A stretch of 49,575 bases of DNA from Flavobacteriaceae bacterium (GCA_002702895.1 PACX01000024.1:124757-174331), one strand, 5' to 3'; shown: positions 37,311 to 45,507, counted from the first letter of the stretch. Numbers and translations: made by a program. The notes: generated by a model not told the origin, from the letters alone.

Positions 37311-38099
37311 TTAATAAAAGTTATAATTAGTATTGTTATAATGAGCTTTCATTCCATTCTCACCACCTGTAACTAGAGTTGTAGCCTTAGCAACAAGTTT
37401 GCTGGGATCTTTATTGAATCTCCAATTTAAATATGTTTCATATTTTTCAAACGAATCCCAATACTCGTATATAAAATAAGTCTGATTTTCTTCGTTATAA
37501 AAAGCTTCTAAATGAGTACAACCATCAGCATTTCTGGTAACGGTTAAGCCATCATCAGAATCCATAAGTTCTTGAAATTTATCTAAATTCTTTTTACTAA
37601 CTTTTGCAGTAAATACAACAACATTTCTTTGAGCTGGACCAACTGCATTAACCATTCCAGTAGCATCAAAATACTCTCCAGTATTAACAATTTTACCATC
37701 CTCAAAATCAAAATTATGATAAGACATTAAGCTAAATTCTCTCCCAGTAGATTTACTTACGCCACTCCATCTACCATATGCTCTAACACTTCCGTCTGGT
37801 TTCATTGTTAAAGTATCAATTCCTGGTAACCAAACAGGGTCATTAAATTTTACATCCGTATAATTTTTTACATAGAAGTCGGCAACTTGAAAAGATGCAT
37901 CATATCCAACTCTGCCCATTCCATACATAGGAGAAATATCTTGCACATTTTCTGAAACAACTTCTTTCCATAATTCAATGTCTCCAGTTTCAAAAGCTTC
38001 AACCCACTTTTTAGCAAGATTTAAATTCGCATTATAATCAGGATTAGAAGAACATGAGATTACTAAAAGACTTAATATTAATAGTATATTTTTTTTCAT
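37311..38099 (-). CDS. Lipoprotein fusing an NTF2/SnoaL-like domain to an ABM-like monooxygenase domain
   Basis: 262 residues with the lipobox LLVISC at the N-terminus. Residues of about 25-150 form an NTF2-like domain (LAKKWVEAFETGDIELWKEVV ... GRWSGVSKSTGREFSLMSYHNFDFEDGKIV). Residues of about 158-250 form an ABM/YgiN-like domain: VVVFTAKVSKKNLDKFQELM, VTRNADGCTHLEAFYNEEN and TYFIYEYWDSFEKYETYLNW are typical of that fold. ABM proteins include cofactor-free oxygenases and quinone monooxygenases. The combination on a lipoprotein is unusual and suggests chemistry on a small cyclic or quinone-like molecule in the envelope, which is inference. A promoter-like element lies just upstream. Confidence 0.85.
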   Translation of the reverse strand: MKKNILLILSLLVISCSSNPDYNANLNLAKKWVEAFETGDIELWKEVVSENVQDISPMYGMGRVGYDASFQVADFYVKNYTDVKFNDPVWLPGIDTLTMKPDGSVRAYGRWSGVSKSTGREFSLMSYHNFDFEDGKIVNTGEYFDATGMVNAVGPAQRNVVVFTAKVSKKNLDKFQELMDSDDGLTVTRNADGCTHLEAFYNEENQTYFIYEYWDSFEKYETYLNWRFNKDPSKLVAKATTLVTGGENGMKAHYNNTNYNFY

Positions 38100-38111
38100 T
38101 TTATTTAAATT

Positions 38112-38137
38112 TTAGTGTGTAAATATATAAAAATACT
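38112..38137 (-). promoter_or_regulatory. Promoter-like element for the SnoaL-ABM lipoprotein operon
   Basis: On the minus strand the wording is AGTATTTTTA, TATATTTA (plus coordinates 38120-38127), CACACTAA. The element ends about 13 bases before the ATG at 38099. It matches the elements at 35998 and 39318 in all three parts and differs mainly in a T run shorter by two. Confidence 0.4.
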
Positions 38138-38156
38138 AACAAGGATGTTTAATTTA

Positions 38157-38184
38157 AGTATTATTTAATATTTATATAACTTTA
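38157..38184 (+). promoter_or_regulatory. Weaker promoter-like element for the cupin-SDR pair
   Basis: AGTATTATTTAATATTTATATAACTTTAG precedes the ATG at 38204 by about 20 bases. It shares AGTATT and ATATTTA with the stronger elements in this region, but the final CTAA is replaced by CTTTA. In such AT-rich DNA this resemblance may be chance. Confidence 0.22.
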
Positions 38185-38203
38185 GAAAATATAAAATGAT
38201 GAT

Positions 38204-38515
38204 ATGAACTTGATAGAAATTGAAGAAAAAGAAATTTTCCCTGGTTTTTCTGGAAAATTTGTTCATGGAAAAAAAATTAGTTGGGTGTTTTGGAATGTGA
38301 AAAAAGATTCAATAGTTCCGAAACATAATCATATTCATGAACAAATAATGCATGTAGTAACTGGTAAGTTTGAGTTTGTGCTAAATAATGATAAAAAAAC
38401 CTATAGTGATGGTGATGTTGTTGTAATTCCTTCAAATGTTCCTCATTCAGGAAAAGCTTTAACTGATTGTAAATTAATGGATGTTTTTAGTCCTGTTAGA
38501 GAAGAATATAAATGA
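38204..38515 (+). CDS. Cupin domain protein, KdgF-like
   Basis: 103 residues, one cupin barrel. KHNHIHEQ gives His41, His43 and His45 with Glu46 and Gln47, and PSNVPHSG gives His81 as the later metal ligand. The sequence around PKHNHIHEQIMHVVTGKFEF and VIPSNVPHSGKALTDCKLMD strongly recalls KdgF, which helps open unsaturated uronates from pectin or alginate to linear keto acids. It overlaps the next gene by ATGA. KdgF-like cupins followed by a short-chain dehydrogenase occur in alginate loci, but no lyase gene is in view, so the name is kept as a resemblance. Confidence 0.82.
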   Translation: MNLIEIEEKEIFPGFSGKFVHGKKISWVFWNVKKDSIVPKHNHIHEQIMHVVTGKFEFVLNNDKKTYSDGDVVVIPSNVPHSGKALTDCKLMDVFSPVREEYK

Positions 38516-39297
38516 ATATATCTTTAAAATCTAAAAGAGCCCTTGTAGGAGGAAGTAGTAAAGGATTAGGTAATGCTGTAGCTAATCAATTAGCAATGTC
38601 TGGTGCTCAAGTAACTCTAGTAGCTAGAGATGAGGAGCTACTAATAAAAAATGTTAAAGAATTAAATAAAAAAACAGATCTTACCCATGATTATTTGGTT
38701 GTGGATTACAATGATTTTAATCAGTATCAAATTAAGATTAAAGAATATTTTTCTTTAAATCCTGTCGATATTTTAGTTAATAATACTCAAGGACCTATTT
38801 CAGGAGATGTAATGAATGTTTCTTTAGAAGATTATCAAAATTCATTTGATTTACTTTTTAAAAATGTAGTATATACTACCATGCTTGCTTTAAAAAACAT
38901 GAAAAAAAATAAATGGGGAAGAATAATAAATATGACTTCAGTTTCGGTAAAAGAGCCACTAAGTTATTTGGCCCTTTCTAATACTATTAGATCTTCTGTA
39001 ACAACTTGGGGAAAAACTCTTGCAAATGATATAGGCTCAAATAATATAACAGTTAATAATATACTTACAGGTTATTTTAATACTGAAAGAATCAATGAGC
39101 TTAATTTTGAAAAGTCTAAAAAATTAAATATAAAAATTGAAGAAGTTTTTAGTGCTATGGAAAATCTTGTGCCGTTGAAAAGGATAGGGGACCCAAAAGA
39201 ATTTGCATATTTAGTAACTTTTTTAGCCTCTGATCAAGCCTCATATATTAATGGTGTTAATATTCCCATCGATGGAGGGCTTCTGAAATCGTTATAA
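38512..39297 (+). CDS. Short-chain dehydrogenase/reductase family protein without the canonical Tyr-Lys pair
   Basis: 261 residues, full length for a classical SDR. GGSSKGLGNAVA is the nucleotide-binding glycine motif, NNTQG replaces the usual NNAG, and IDGGLLKSL is a normal C-terminus. The catalytic region reads MTSVSVKEPLSYLALSNTIR. Counting from Ser143, the position of the usual Tyr is Ser156 and that of the usual Lys is Arg160. Some SDR subgroups share this variation, from memory, and may use another mechanism. Translationally coupled to the KdgF-like cupin, it may reduce a uronate-derived keto sugar, which is inference. Confidence 0.88.
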   Translation: MNISLKSKRALVGGSSKGLGNAVANQLAMSGAQVTLVARDEELLIKNVKELNKKTDLTHDYLVVDYNDFNQYQIKIKEYFSLNPVDILVNNTQGPISGDVMNVSLEDYQNSFDLLFKNVVYTTMLALKNMKKNKWGRIINMTSVSVKEPLSYLALSNTIRSSVTTWGKTLANDIGSNNITVNNILTGYFNTERINELNFEKSKKLNIKIEEVFSAMENLVPLKRIGDPKEFAYLVTFLASDQASYINGVNIPIDGGLLKSL

Positions 39298-39317
39298 TTA
39301 ATATAAACATTCTGTTC

Positions 39318-39345
39318 AGTATTTTTTTGTATATTTAAAGCCTAA
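39318..39345 (+). promoter_or_regulatory. Promoter-like element upstream of the second exported ABM-like gene
   Basis: AGTATTTTTTTG, then TATATTTA at 39330-39337, then AAGCCTAA. It ends 17 bases before the ATG at 39363. It is nearly identical in wording and spacing to the element at 35998. Confidence 0.4.
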
Positions 39346-39362
39346 CTAAAATCAATTTTAAA

Positions 39363-40118
39363 ATGAAAAAAACACTATTATTTATTATCTCAGTTTTCTT
39401 TACTATTTCAAGTTTTGCTCAGAACAGTACTGAAGTTTGGATGAGTTATGAACTTAAAGTTAAAAAAGGAATGGAAGATAAATTTGAACAAGCTGCTGCT
39501 AAAAAAATGAAAAAATACAATAATACAGCTGAAACAGCAATGTTTACCTTTAACATAATGGATGGTGAAAAACAAGGAATGTATTCAAGAGTTATTGGAT
39601 GGAAAGATTGGGATTTTATGAACTCTCAAGAAGATAGAAGTGATGAATTAAAGTATTGGAGAGATAATGTTGATCCATACATTGAAGAATCAACTGGATG
39701 GAAAGTATGGAGAAGATTAACTAATGTTTCTCATAATTGGAACCCAGAAACTACTTTTAAATATATGTTAGTTCAGCGTAGATTTATTAAACCTGGAAAA
39801 GATCAAGATGTTGGTAACTTTTTGAGAAGAGCAAAAATGGTATATGAAAAGCATAATTATACAGGTGTTTCAGGTGTTTTTAGATTAATCTCAGGAGGAA
39901 ACACTAATGAATATATTATATGTGATGGTTTTAATAGCTATGGACAAGGAGGTGAATTTCCAGATACTGAAAAAACTTTAGAAGAACTTTATAATGAAAT
40001 GTTTGGTTGGGAATCTTACAGAAGAGATGCAGGTTTATATAATGATGCTCTTGAATCTATGAGTAGGACAGCTGAAAGACATCATTTTAATGAAAAACTA
40101 AGTACAAGTTTGAATTAA
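39363..40118 (+). CDS. Exported protein, possible tandem ABM-like fold
   Basis: 251 residues with a signal peptide ending at SSFAQ. No named family is recognised. As in the protein encoded at 36040-36729, two ferredoxin-like halves can be drawn: about 22-130 (VWMSYELKVKKGMEDKFEQAA ... GMYSRVIGWKDWDFM) and about 137-235 (TFKYMLVQRRFIKPGKDQD ... EYIICDGFNSYG). Both genes share the same upstream element and a similar N-terminal plan, though direct residue identity looks low. It is likely a soluble periplasmic or secreted protein working with the NTF2/ABM lipoproteins nearby. A terminator follows. Confidence 0.8.
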   Translation: MKKTLLFIISVFFTISSFAQNSTEVWMSYELKVKKGMEDKFEQAAAKKMKKYNNTAETAMFTFNIMDGEKQGMYSRVIGWKDWDFMNSQEDRSDELKYWRDNVDPYIEESTGWKVWRRLTNVSHNWNPETTFKYMLVQRRFIKPGKDQDVGNFLRRAKMVYEKHNYTGVSGVFRLISGGNTNEYIICDGFNSYGQGGEFPDTEKTLEELYNEMFGWESYRRDAGLYNDALESMSRTAERHHFNEKLSTSLN

Positions 40119-40138
40119 TTTTTGATTATATAGATTTT

Positions 40139-40168
40139 AAAAAACCCAGTTATTTGCTGGGTTTTTTT
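40139..40168. terminator. Bidirectional intrinsic terminator between convergent genes
   Basis: AAAAAACCCAG (40139-40149) pairs with CTGGGTTTTTT (40157-40167); loop of about seven bases. T runs on both strands fit termination of the plus gene ending at 40118 and the minus gene ending at 40196. Confidence 0.9.
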
Positions 40169-40195
40169 ATTATTTAGTTTTTTGACATCAAACTT

Positions 40196-41263
40196 TTACT
40201 CTTTAAGAATTGTTTTTTTTAGTTTTATAAAAACTTTCTTTTGTTCTTCATTTAAATTATCAGCTGTAAATATTGAAATCCCAGAAGCTCCATTTTCTTT
40301 AGAAATTAATATGGCTTTTTCCAAGTCTTTGGGATTTTTTAGTGCAGGCGAATATAATCCTGATATTATAGGAAAGTCTACATCACTAACACCTTGCTTT
40401 GTTGCAAAACCAATCCAGTTGATATTTTGTTTATAGAAGTTTTGATATAACATGGGGTAAGCTATATCTAAATTCCAGTCATTCCAAGCTTGTCTAACCA
40501 TTTGTCTTGACATTTCAGGAAAGGGAAAAACTGCCGCAGTAACCTTTTTATTTTTTGAATGTGCAATTGAGATTATTTCATTTACTAAACTAGAAACAGC
40601 ATTTAATCTAAATTGTCTCCATTCGGTTGATAACTCAGGGTTTTTTAAATCAATCGGATCTTTTTCAAAAATCTTTTTAAACTGTTCTCTTGCAATAGGG
40701 TGATAATCATAGTCATATTCAGGTAATTCCTTATCTTGAATTATATTGTATTTAGGTTGTAAATCAGCTCCAAGAATAACATCAGGATACCTCACATAAT
40801 CTAGGTGTACTGATTCCAATCCATCAATTTCTATTAATTGTTTGGCATTATTTATAATGTGATTTCTAGCATCAGGATTAAATGGACTAAGCCATTGATA
40901 ATAATTTACATATGCTCTAAAATCTAAAGAATTTTGACCATTTCTATTAACTGCATACCAACTTGGATTTTTATTTGCTATTGTATCGCCAGGTCTGTTA
41001 AGTGTCCACATCCAGCCATGAACTTTGATATTCTTTTTATTTGCTAATGGAATTATATCTTTTAAAATTTTTGGAGAACCTCCAACTAAAATCTCTGAAA
41101 TTCCTAGTGAATCATAATAATTAAGTTTTTTTTCCCATAATTTTTTATCAAATTCTCTTCCTGAATTAGTCCAGGTGCTGAAAGTGAAATTATTTGATAC
41201 TTTTTCTTTAAAACACGATAAAAATGTGAAAGAGATAATAAATATTATAATACTTTTTTTCAT
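40196..41263 (-). CDS. Lipoprotein, family 10-like glycoside hydrolase (GHL10)
   Basis: 355 residues; SFTFLSC at the N-terminus is a lipobox. IPLANKKNIKVHGWMWTLNR and DGLESVHLDYVRYPD (about 147-161) match the conserved strands of the GHL10 (YngK/DUF187-type) TIM-barrel proteins. KVTAAVFPFPE, DIAYPMLYQNFY and a C-terminal strand GASGISIFTADN follow in barrel order. Such proteins are presumed to act on glycans at the cell surface, with no firmly known substrate. Its ATG overlaps the stop of the CBM9-like gene upstream (ATGA), so the two are translated together. Confidence 0.82.
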   Translation of the reverse strand: MKKSIIIFIISFTFLSCFKEKVSNNFTFSTWTNSGREFDKKLWEKKLNYYDSLGISEILVGGSPKILKDIIPLANKKNIKVHGWMWTLNRPGDTIANKNPSWYAVNRNGQNSLDFRAYVNYYQWLSPFNPDARNHIINNAKQLIEIDGLESVHLDYVRYPDVILGADLQPKYNIIQDKELPEYDYDYHPIAREQFKKIFEKDPIDLKNPELSTEWRQFRLNAVSSLVNEIISIAHSKNKKVTAAVFPFPEMSRQMVRQAWNDWNLDIAYPMLYQNFYKQNINWIGFATKQGVSDVDFPIISGLYSPALKNPKDLEKAILISKENGASGISIFTADNLNEEQKKVFIKLKKTILKE

Positions 41264-42345
41264 ATATTTTTTCTGTTAATTAATCCACTTTGATCAATAG
41301 AATACTTTAAAAGACTGGTTTTGTTTTCGACTTCAATTATAAAACCATTACTGGTTTTATGAAATGTGCTATAAATTGTTTTATAATTAAGTTTTTCTGG
41401 TTTGAATTCTATTTTAGTTCCTTGATTTAGATTCATTAAATCCTTTAAATATCCAAATCTAATTTCTCTAAAAATGGCATAAAGTGTTTGTTCAAGTTCT
41501 ATATCTGTATCGTAAGAAAATTGTTTTTCTAATGAATTATCAGAAAAAATTAGATAACCCCAGTTTTCAGGAATATGCATATTTATTTTTCCTTGAGGAG
41601 ACCAAACCCAATTATATTCAGGAAGAATTTTTCCATTTTCTTTCTTTCTTGAATATTTTCCATCAATAAATTCAAAATCCCAATTGACTCGGGAAAAGTT
41701 AATCCTCCAAAGATCACCTGCTTTTGTGTGATCTATAGAATATGGATCCTTTAATTGGGATATTTCATTAAGAGGAATAGCTAGCTCTACTGTCCAATAA
41801 TTATCAATATCATTTGAATTATTAATTGTACCATTAATATCAACTGCTGATTTTATTCCAGTTATGTTCCAATTGCTATCAGCTTTTCCGCCTAATCTAT
41901 ATGGTTTATTTAAAAATAAATCCCAAACTGTTCCTAAAGCATTAATTTCAATTTCACCATAACTAAATACATGATCATTTGGATTAATAAATACTTCAAA
42001 ATCGTTATTTTTAAAAATAACAGCATCTCTTTTAGTTATATCTCCCCAAATATGTTCTTCATATAGTTTAGCGAATACATATAAAAATTCATTATCCCAT
42101 AGCATTTTTACATTTGTTTTTTGTTTAGGAATTTTATCTCCCTCAATATCGATAAAATCATCAGAATAAATAGCTCTTCCCCAATCAGATTCACGATCTT
42201 TTCCATCAATTTCAATAGGTTTAGATGTTTTATAAATAAAATATGTTTTGGGAATTATTACTTTACCCTGTAGATCTAAATCAATGAGGTTGTTGGAATT
42301 GCAACTAAGTATTAAAACAAGTAAGATTAATAAATTATTTTTCAT
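41260..42345 (-). CDS. Lipoprotein with CBM9-like carbohydrate-binding domain
   Basis: 361 residues with lipobox LILSC. Residues of about 35-280 show the family 9-like binding domain of Bacteroidota: PIEIDGKDRESDWGRAIYSD, VKMLWDNEFLYVFAKLYEEH, DFEVFINPND, YGEIEINALGTVWDLFL and WTVELAIPLNEI. Related domains bind sugar chain ends or accompany hydrolases; no catalytic site is visible. Its overlap with the GHL10-like gene suggests a binding-plus-hydrolysis pair at the envelope. The last 80 residues (EQTLYAIFREIRFGYLKDL onward) are a separate tail often seen in longer members. Confidence 0.86.
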   Translation of the reverse strand: MKNNLLILLVLILSCNSNNLIDLDLQGKVIIPKTYFIYKTSKPIEIDGKDRESDWGRAIYSDDFIDIEGDKIPKQKTNVKMLWDNEFLYVFAKLYEEHIWGDITKRDAVIFKNNDFEVFINPNDHVFSYGEIEINALGTVWDLFLNKPYRLGGKADSNWNITGIKSAVDINGTINNSNDIDNYWTVELAIPLNEISQLKDPYSIDHTKAGDLWRINFSRVNWDFEFIDGKYSRKKENGKILPEYNWVWSPQGKINMHIPENWGYLIFSDNSLEKQFSYDTDIELEQTLYAIFREIRFGYLKDLMNLNQGTKIEFKPEKLNYKTIYSTFHKTSNGFIIEVENKTSLLKYSIDQSGLINRKNI

Positions 42346-42431
42346 TAATTACTTAAATATAAAAAATGTATAAATAAACATATAAAGATTATTTATCAAA
42401 AAGTACTTTTATATTTTATTATTTTTATTAT

Positions 42432-43250
42432 GTGAAAAATATTTTTTTTCTTCTCCCATTACTGTTTTTTATAAATTCTAATGAATTAAAAGTTATCTCT
42501 TATAATATTCGTTACAATAGTCCAAATGATGGGATTAATATTTGGGAGAACAGAAAATCAACTATAAGTAAATTCTTTATTGATGAAAATCCAGATTTTG
42601 TAGGTCTTCAAGAAGTAACACATTCACAATTATTATATTTATCAAATTCATTAGTTAATTATAATTTTATAGGTGTAGGTCGTGATGATGGAAAAACTAA
42701 AGGAGAATACAGTCCAATTTTTTTCAATAATAAGAAATATAAAGTTTTAATTAAGGACACTTTTTGGCTTTCTTCCACACCACAAAAAGTATCTGTCGGT
42801 TGGGACGCTTCAATGGAAAGAATATGTACTTATGGATTGTTTGAAAATATTGATTCAAAAGAAAAGATTTGGGTTTTTAATACACATTTTGATCATAAAG
42901 GAAATGATGCAAAAAAACAATCTACAGATTTGATTTTAAAAATGATTAAAAATATAAATTCAAATAATACTCCTTTAATTTTAACTGGAGATTTTAATTT
43001 AAATGATGATGATTTATCAATAAAAAAAATACAAAAGCAATTAATAGATGTTTTAATAAATATTGAAAAATCAGATGATTATTATGGAACATATAATGAA
43101 TTTAATAATGAGCTTATATCTAAAAATAGAATAGATTACATTTTTATAAAAAACCTTAAAATTAAAAATGCAAGACATGTTCATTTACAAACTCCTTCTA
43201 AGGGTTGGGCATCTGATCATCACCCTGTTCTTTCAATCTTAAAATTTTAA
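42432..43250 (+). CDS. Endonuclease/exonuclease/phosphatase family protein, exported
   Basis: 272 residues from a GTG at 42432; the ATG two bases earlier is followed at once by a stop. MKNIFFLLPLLFFINS is a signal-like leader. LKVISYNIRYNSPND, NPDFVGLQEV, FNTHFDHKG, LILTGDFNLN, NRIDYIF and SDHHPVLS are the ordered motifs of the fold, including the metal-binding Glu and the catalytic His/Asp pairs. Members hydrolyse phosphodiesters in nucleic acids, sphingolipids or inositol phosphates; secreted Bacteroidota versions are mostly uncharacterised. It starts 86 bases from the divergent CBM9-like gene. Confidence 0.9.
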   Translation: MKNIFFLLPLLFFINSNELKVISYNIRYNSPNDGINIWENRKSTISKFFIDENPDFVGLQEVTHSQLLYLSNSLVNYNFIGVGRDDGKTKGEYSPIFFNNKKYKVLIKDTFWLSSTPQKVSVGWDASMERICTYGLFENIDSKEKIWVFNTHFDHKGNDAKKQSTDLILKMIKNINSNNTPLILTGDFNLNDDDLSIKKIQKQLIDVLINIEKSDDYYGTYNEFNNELISKNRIDYIFIKNLKIKNARHVHLQTPSKGWASDHHPVLSILKF

Positions 43251-43253
43251 ATT

Positions 43254-44264
43254 ATGAAGAAAATATTGTTGCTTACTATTTTTTTATTTACTAGTTGTTT
43301 AAATAATGAAAAAGAAAAAAAAGATATAAATTTTGGAATTGTAATTCATGGAGGAGCTGGTACAATATTAAAAGAAAATATGTCTGATGAAAAAGAAAAA
43401 CAGTATTTGGATGCCCTTGAGGAAGCAATTAAAATAGGATATAATATTATAAATGATGGTGGACCAAGTCAATTAGCTGTTGAAAAAACAATTAATTTTC
43501 TTGAAAACTCACCTTTATTTAATGCTGGTAAAGGAGCTGTTTTAACTTCATCAGGTATAGTAGAACTTGATGCTTCATTTATGGACGGAAAAACATTAAA
43601 TGCTGGAGCGGTTGCAGGAGTAAGAACTTTGAAAAATCCTATTTCTGCTGCAATTAAGGTTATGAATAATTCTCCACATGTATTTCTTTCTGGAGAAGGT
43701 GCAGATCAATTTGGAAAGGAACAAGGTTTAGAAATAGTTAATCAAGAATATTTTTTAACTAAAAGAAGAATAGATGGGTTAGAAAAGGTTAAAGAAATGG
43801 AATTGGATAATGAGATCTCATTTATAAATTCAAATGAATATATAAATCAAAAATATGGAACAGTAGGATGTGTTGTTTTGGATAAAAATGGAAATTTAGC
43901 TTCAGGAACATCGACTGGCGGTATGACTAATAAAAAATGGAATAGGATAGGAGATGTTCCAGTCATTGGCGCTGGCACTTATGCTAATAATTTAACATGC
44001 GCTGTTTCATCGACTGGATGGGGAGAGTTTTTTATAAGAAATGTTGTTGCTTATGATATATCGGCATTAATAGAATATAAGGGACTTTCTGTAAATGAAG
44101 CTGCTAAAATTGTAATCCATGATAAAGTTGCTAAAATTGGTGGAAGTGGAGGAGTAATAGCTATTGATAATAAAGGAAACATAGCTATGGAAATGAATAC
44201 GCCAGGAATGTATAGAGCTCATATAAATTCTAAAGGAAAATTGACAGTTAAAATTTTTAATTAG
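43254..44264 (+). CDS. Isoaspartyl peptidase/L-asparaginase, exported lipoprotein
   Basis: 336 residues with lipobox FLFTSC. GIVIHGGAGTI opens the mature enzyme, NAGKGAVLTSSGIVELDASFM follows, and YGTVGCVVLDKNGN contains Thr203, the nucleophile freed when the precursor cuts itself in two. SGTSTGGMTNKKWNRIGDVP and GAGTYANN are classic for this Ntn-hydrolase family. It cleaves beta-aspartyl peptides or asparagine, or possibly glycosylasparagine linkages as its relative aspartylglucosaminidase does, which would fit the adjacent sialidase. It follows the preceding gene by three bases and overlaps the convergent sialidase gene by eight. Confidence 0.93.
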   Translation: MKKILLLTIFLFTSCLNNEKEKKDINFGIVIHGGAGTILKENMSDEKEKQYLDALEEAIKIGYNIINDGGPSQLAVEKTINFLENSPLFNAGKGAVLTSSGIVELDASFMDGKTLNAGAVAGVRTLKNPISAAIKVMNNSPHVFLSGEGADQFGKEQGLEIVNQEYFLTKRRIDGLEKVKEMELDNEISFINSNEYINQKYGTVGCVVLDKNGNLASGTSTGGMTNKKWNRIGDVPVIGAGTYANNLTCAVSSTGWGEFFIRNVVAYDISALIEYKGLSVNEAAKIVIHDKVAKIGGSGGVIAIDNKGNIAMEMNTPGMYRAHINSKGKLTVKIFN

Positions 44265-45378
44265 ATAATAAATCCTTAATTAACAATTTTTTAAAAGCAA
44301 TACCTTCATAAGCACTCTGGTAACCACCTTCAAATAAGCAGCCTATTTCTTTGTTATTTAATTGAATCAAGTTTGAATAAGCTGATGGACCACTATGTAA
44401 TAGAATAGTTTTTGACCAAGTTTTTGTTTTATCTAAACTTAATTTTATTGACATTTTTTCTCTATTGGTTTTACTATTAGGATTTGAAAAAGCAATTATT
44501 TCTTTTTTAAGAGGAGTTTTCACAGAAATCATACTTGCTTGACATACGGGCTCAATTAAAAAATTATCTGAATATATTTTACTCCAAGATTTTCCTTGAT
44601 CTTTACTTACAGACACTTTTCTTAATCTATCATCAGTGTAATTTCTCATATTTAATACTAGTTTACCATTAGTTAATTCAATAATAGTACATTCATTTAC
44701 CTTATCTTCCATTGTAGAACCACCTAATTCCCAATCTAAACCACCATTATCAGAGAATATTATATGAGAAAAATATTTTTTTGATTCACTTTCAATATGG
44801 TCACACGGAATAATTAACCTTCCTTTTTTTTTTCCTTTTTTTAATTGAATACCATTAACTGGCCCAGTAGCATACCAAGTCCAATTTGATTTTTTAACAC
44901 TTTTAGTTATTTCTTTTGGTTTTGTCCATGTTTCTCCATTATCAATTGAATGAATTAAGAAAACTCGTCTTGTGTCCTTGCTTTTTTGTTGAATTATTTC
45001 CCATTCATGGTCACTTCCTAAATTCCAAGTTGATAGAAGACTAATTCTGCCAGATTTATTATCCAAAACAGGTGAGGGATTCCCACAAGTATTTTTACCA
45101 TCATTCCATATAACTTGTAATTTAGACCATGTAGATCCATTATCATAGGATTTTTTTAAAACTATATCTACATCATTATTATCACTACAACTATTTTTTC
45201 TTCCTTCAGCAAAGGCTAAAACTGTTCCATTTTTAGATTTGATTATTGTTGGAATTCTAAAACATTTATATCCTTCTTTTCCACTCTTAAAAATATAATT
45301 TAAGTTTTGAGAATAAATATTAAAAGAAAAAAATAAAAGAAAAAAGATAACCTTGCAAGAATTAATTTTTAATCTCAT
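44257..45378 (-). CDS. Exo-alpha-sialidase (GH33-type, BNR repeats)
   Basis: 373 residues with a signal peptide ending at NIYSQ. CFRIPTI (Arg41) is the FRIP motif whose Arg binds the sialic acid carboxylate, EGRKNSCSDNN gives Arg60 and Asp66 as likely substrate and acid/base residues, and Asp-boxes occur as SYDNGSTWS, SIDNGETWT, SDNGGLDW and SKDQGKSW. The six-bladed propeller length is normal. It should release terminal sialic acids from glycans outside the cytoplasm. No nanA, nanK or transporter gene is nearby, so use of the released sugar is not explained locally. The 129-base gap upstream (45379-45507) holds no clear hairpin. Confidence 0.9.
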   Translation of the reverse strand: MRLKINSCKVIFFLLFFSFNIYSQNLNYIFKSGKEGYKCFRIPTIIKSKNGTVLAFAEGRKNSCSDNNDVDIVLKKSYDNGSTWSKLQVIWNDGKNTCGNPSPVLDNKSGRISLLSTWNLGSDHEWEIIQQKSKDTRRVFLIHSIDNGETWTKPKEITKSVKKSNWTWYATGPVNGIQLKKGKKKGRLIIPCDHIESESKKYFSHIIFSDNGGLDWELGGSTMEDKVNECTIIELTNGKLVLNMRNYTDDRLRKVSVSKDQGKSWSKIYSDNFLIEPVCQASMISVKTPLKKEIIAFSNPNSKTNREKMSIKLSLDKTKTWSKTILLHSGPSAYSNLIQLNNKEIGCLFEGGYQSAYEGIAFKKLLIKDLLSN

Positions 45379-45507
45379 AATAAAATCTAAGATATAATCT
45401 ATTCTTAAAAATAAACTATAATATTAGAAAGTTAAATTTTTTATTCTATAAATAAATGGTTTTCAAAAAATATTATAAAATTAAAAACACATTTTAGCAG
45501 TTAATTG

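Noticed and set aside
38204-39297. Complete alginate or pectin breakdown locus
   Set aside because: Only a KdgF-like cupin and an SDR are present. No lyase, KDG kinase, aldolase or SusC/SusD gene is in the window.
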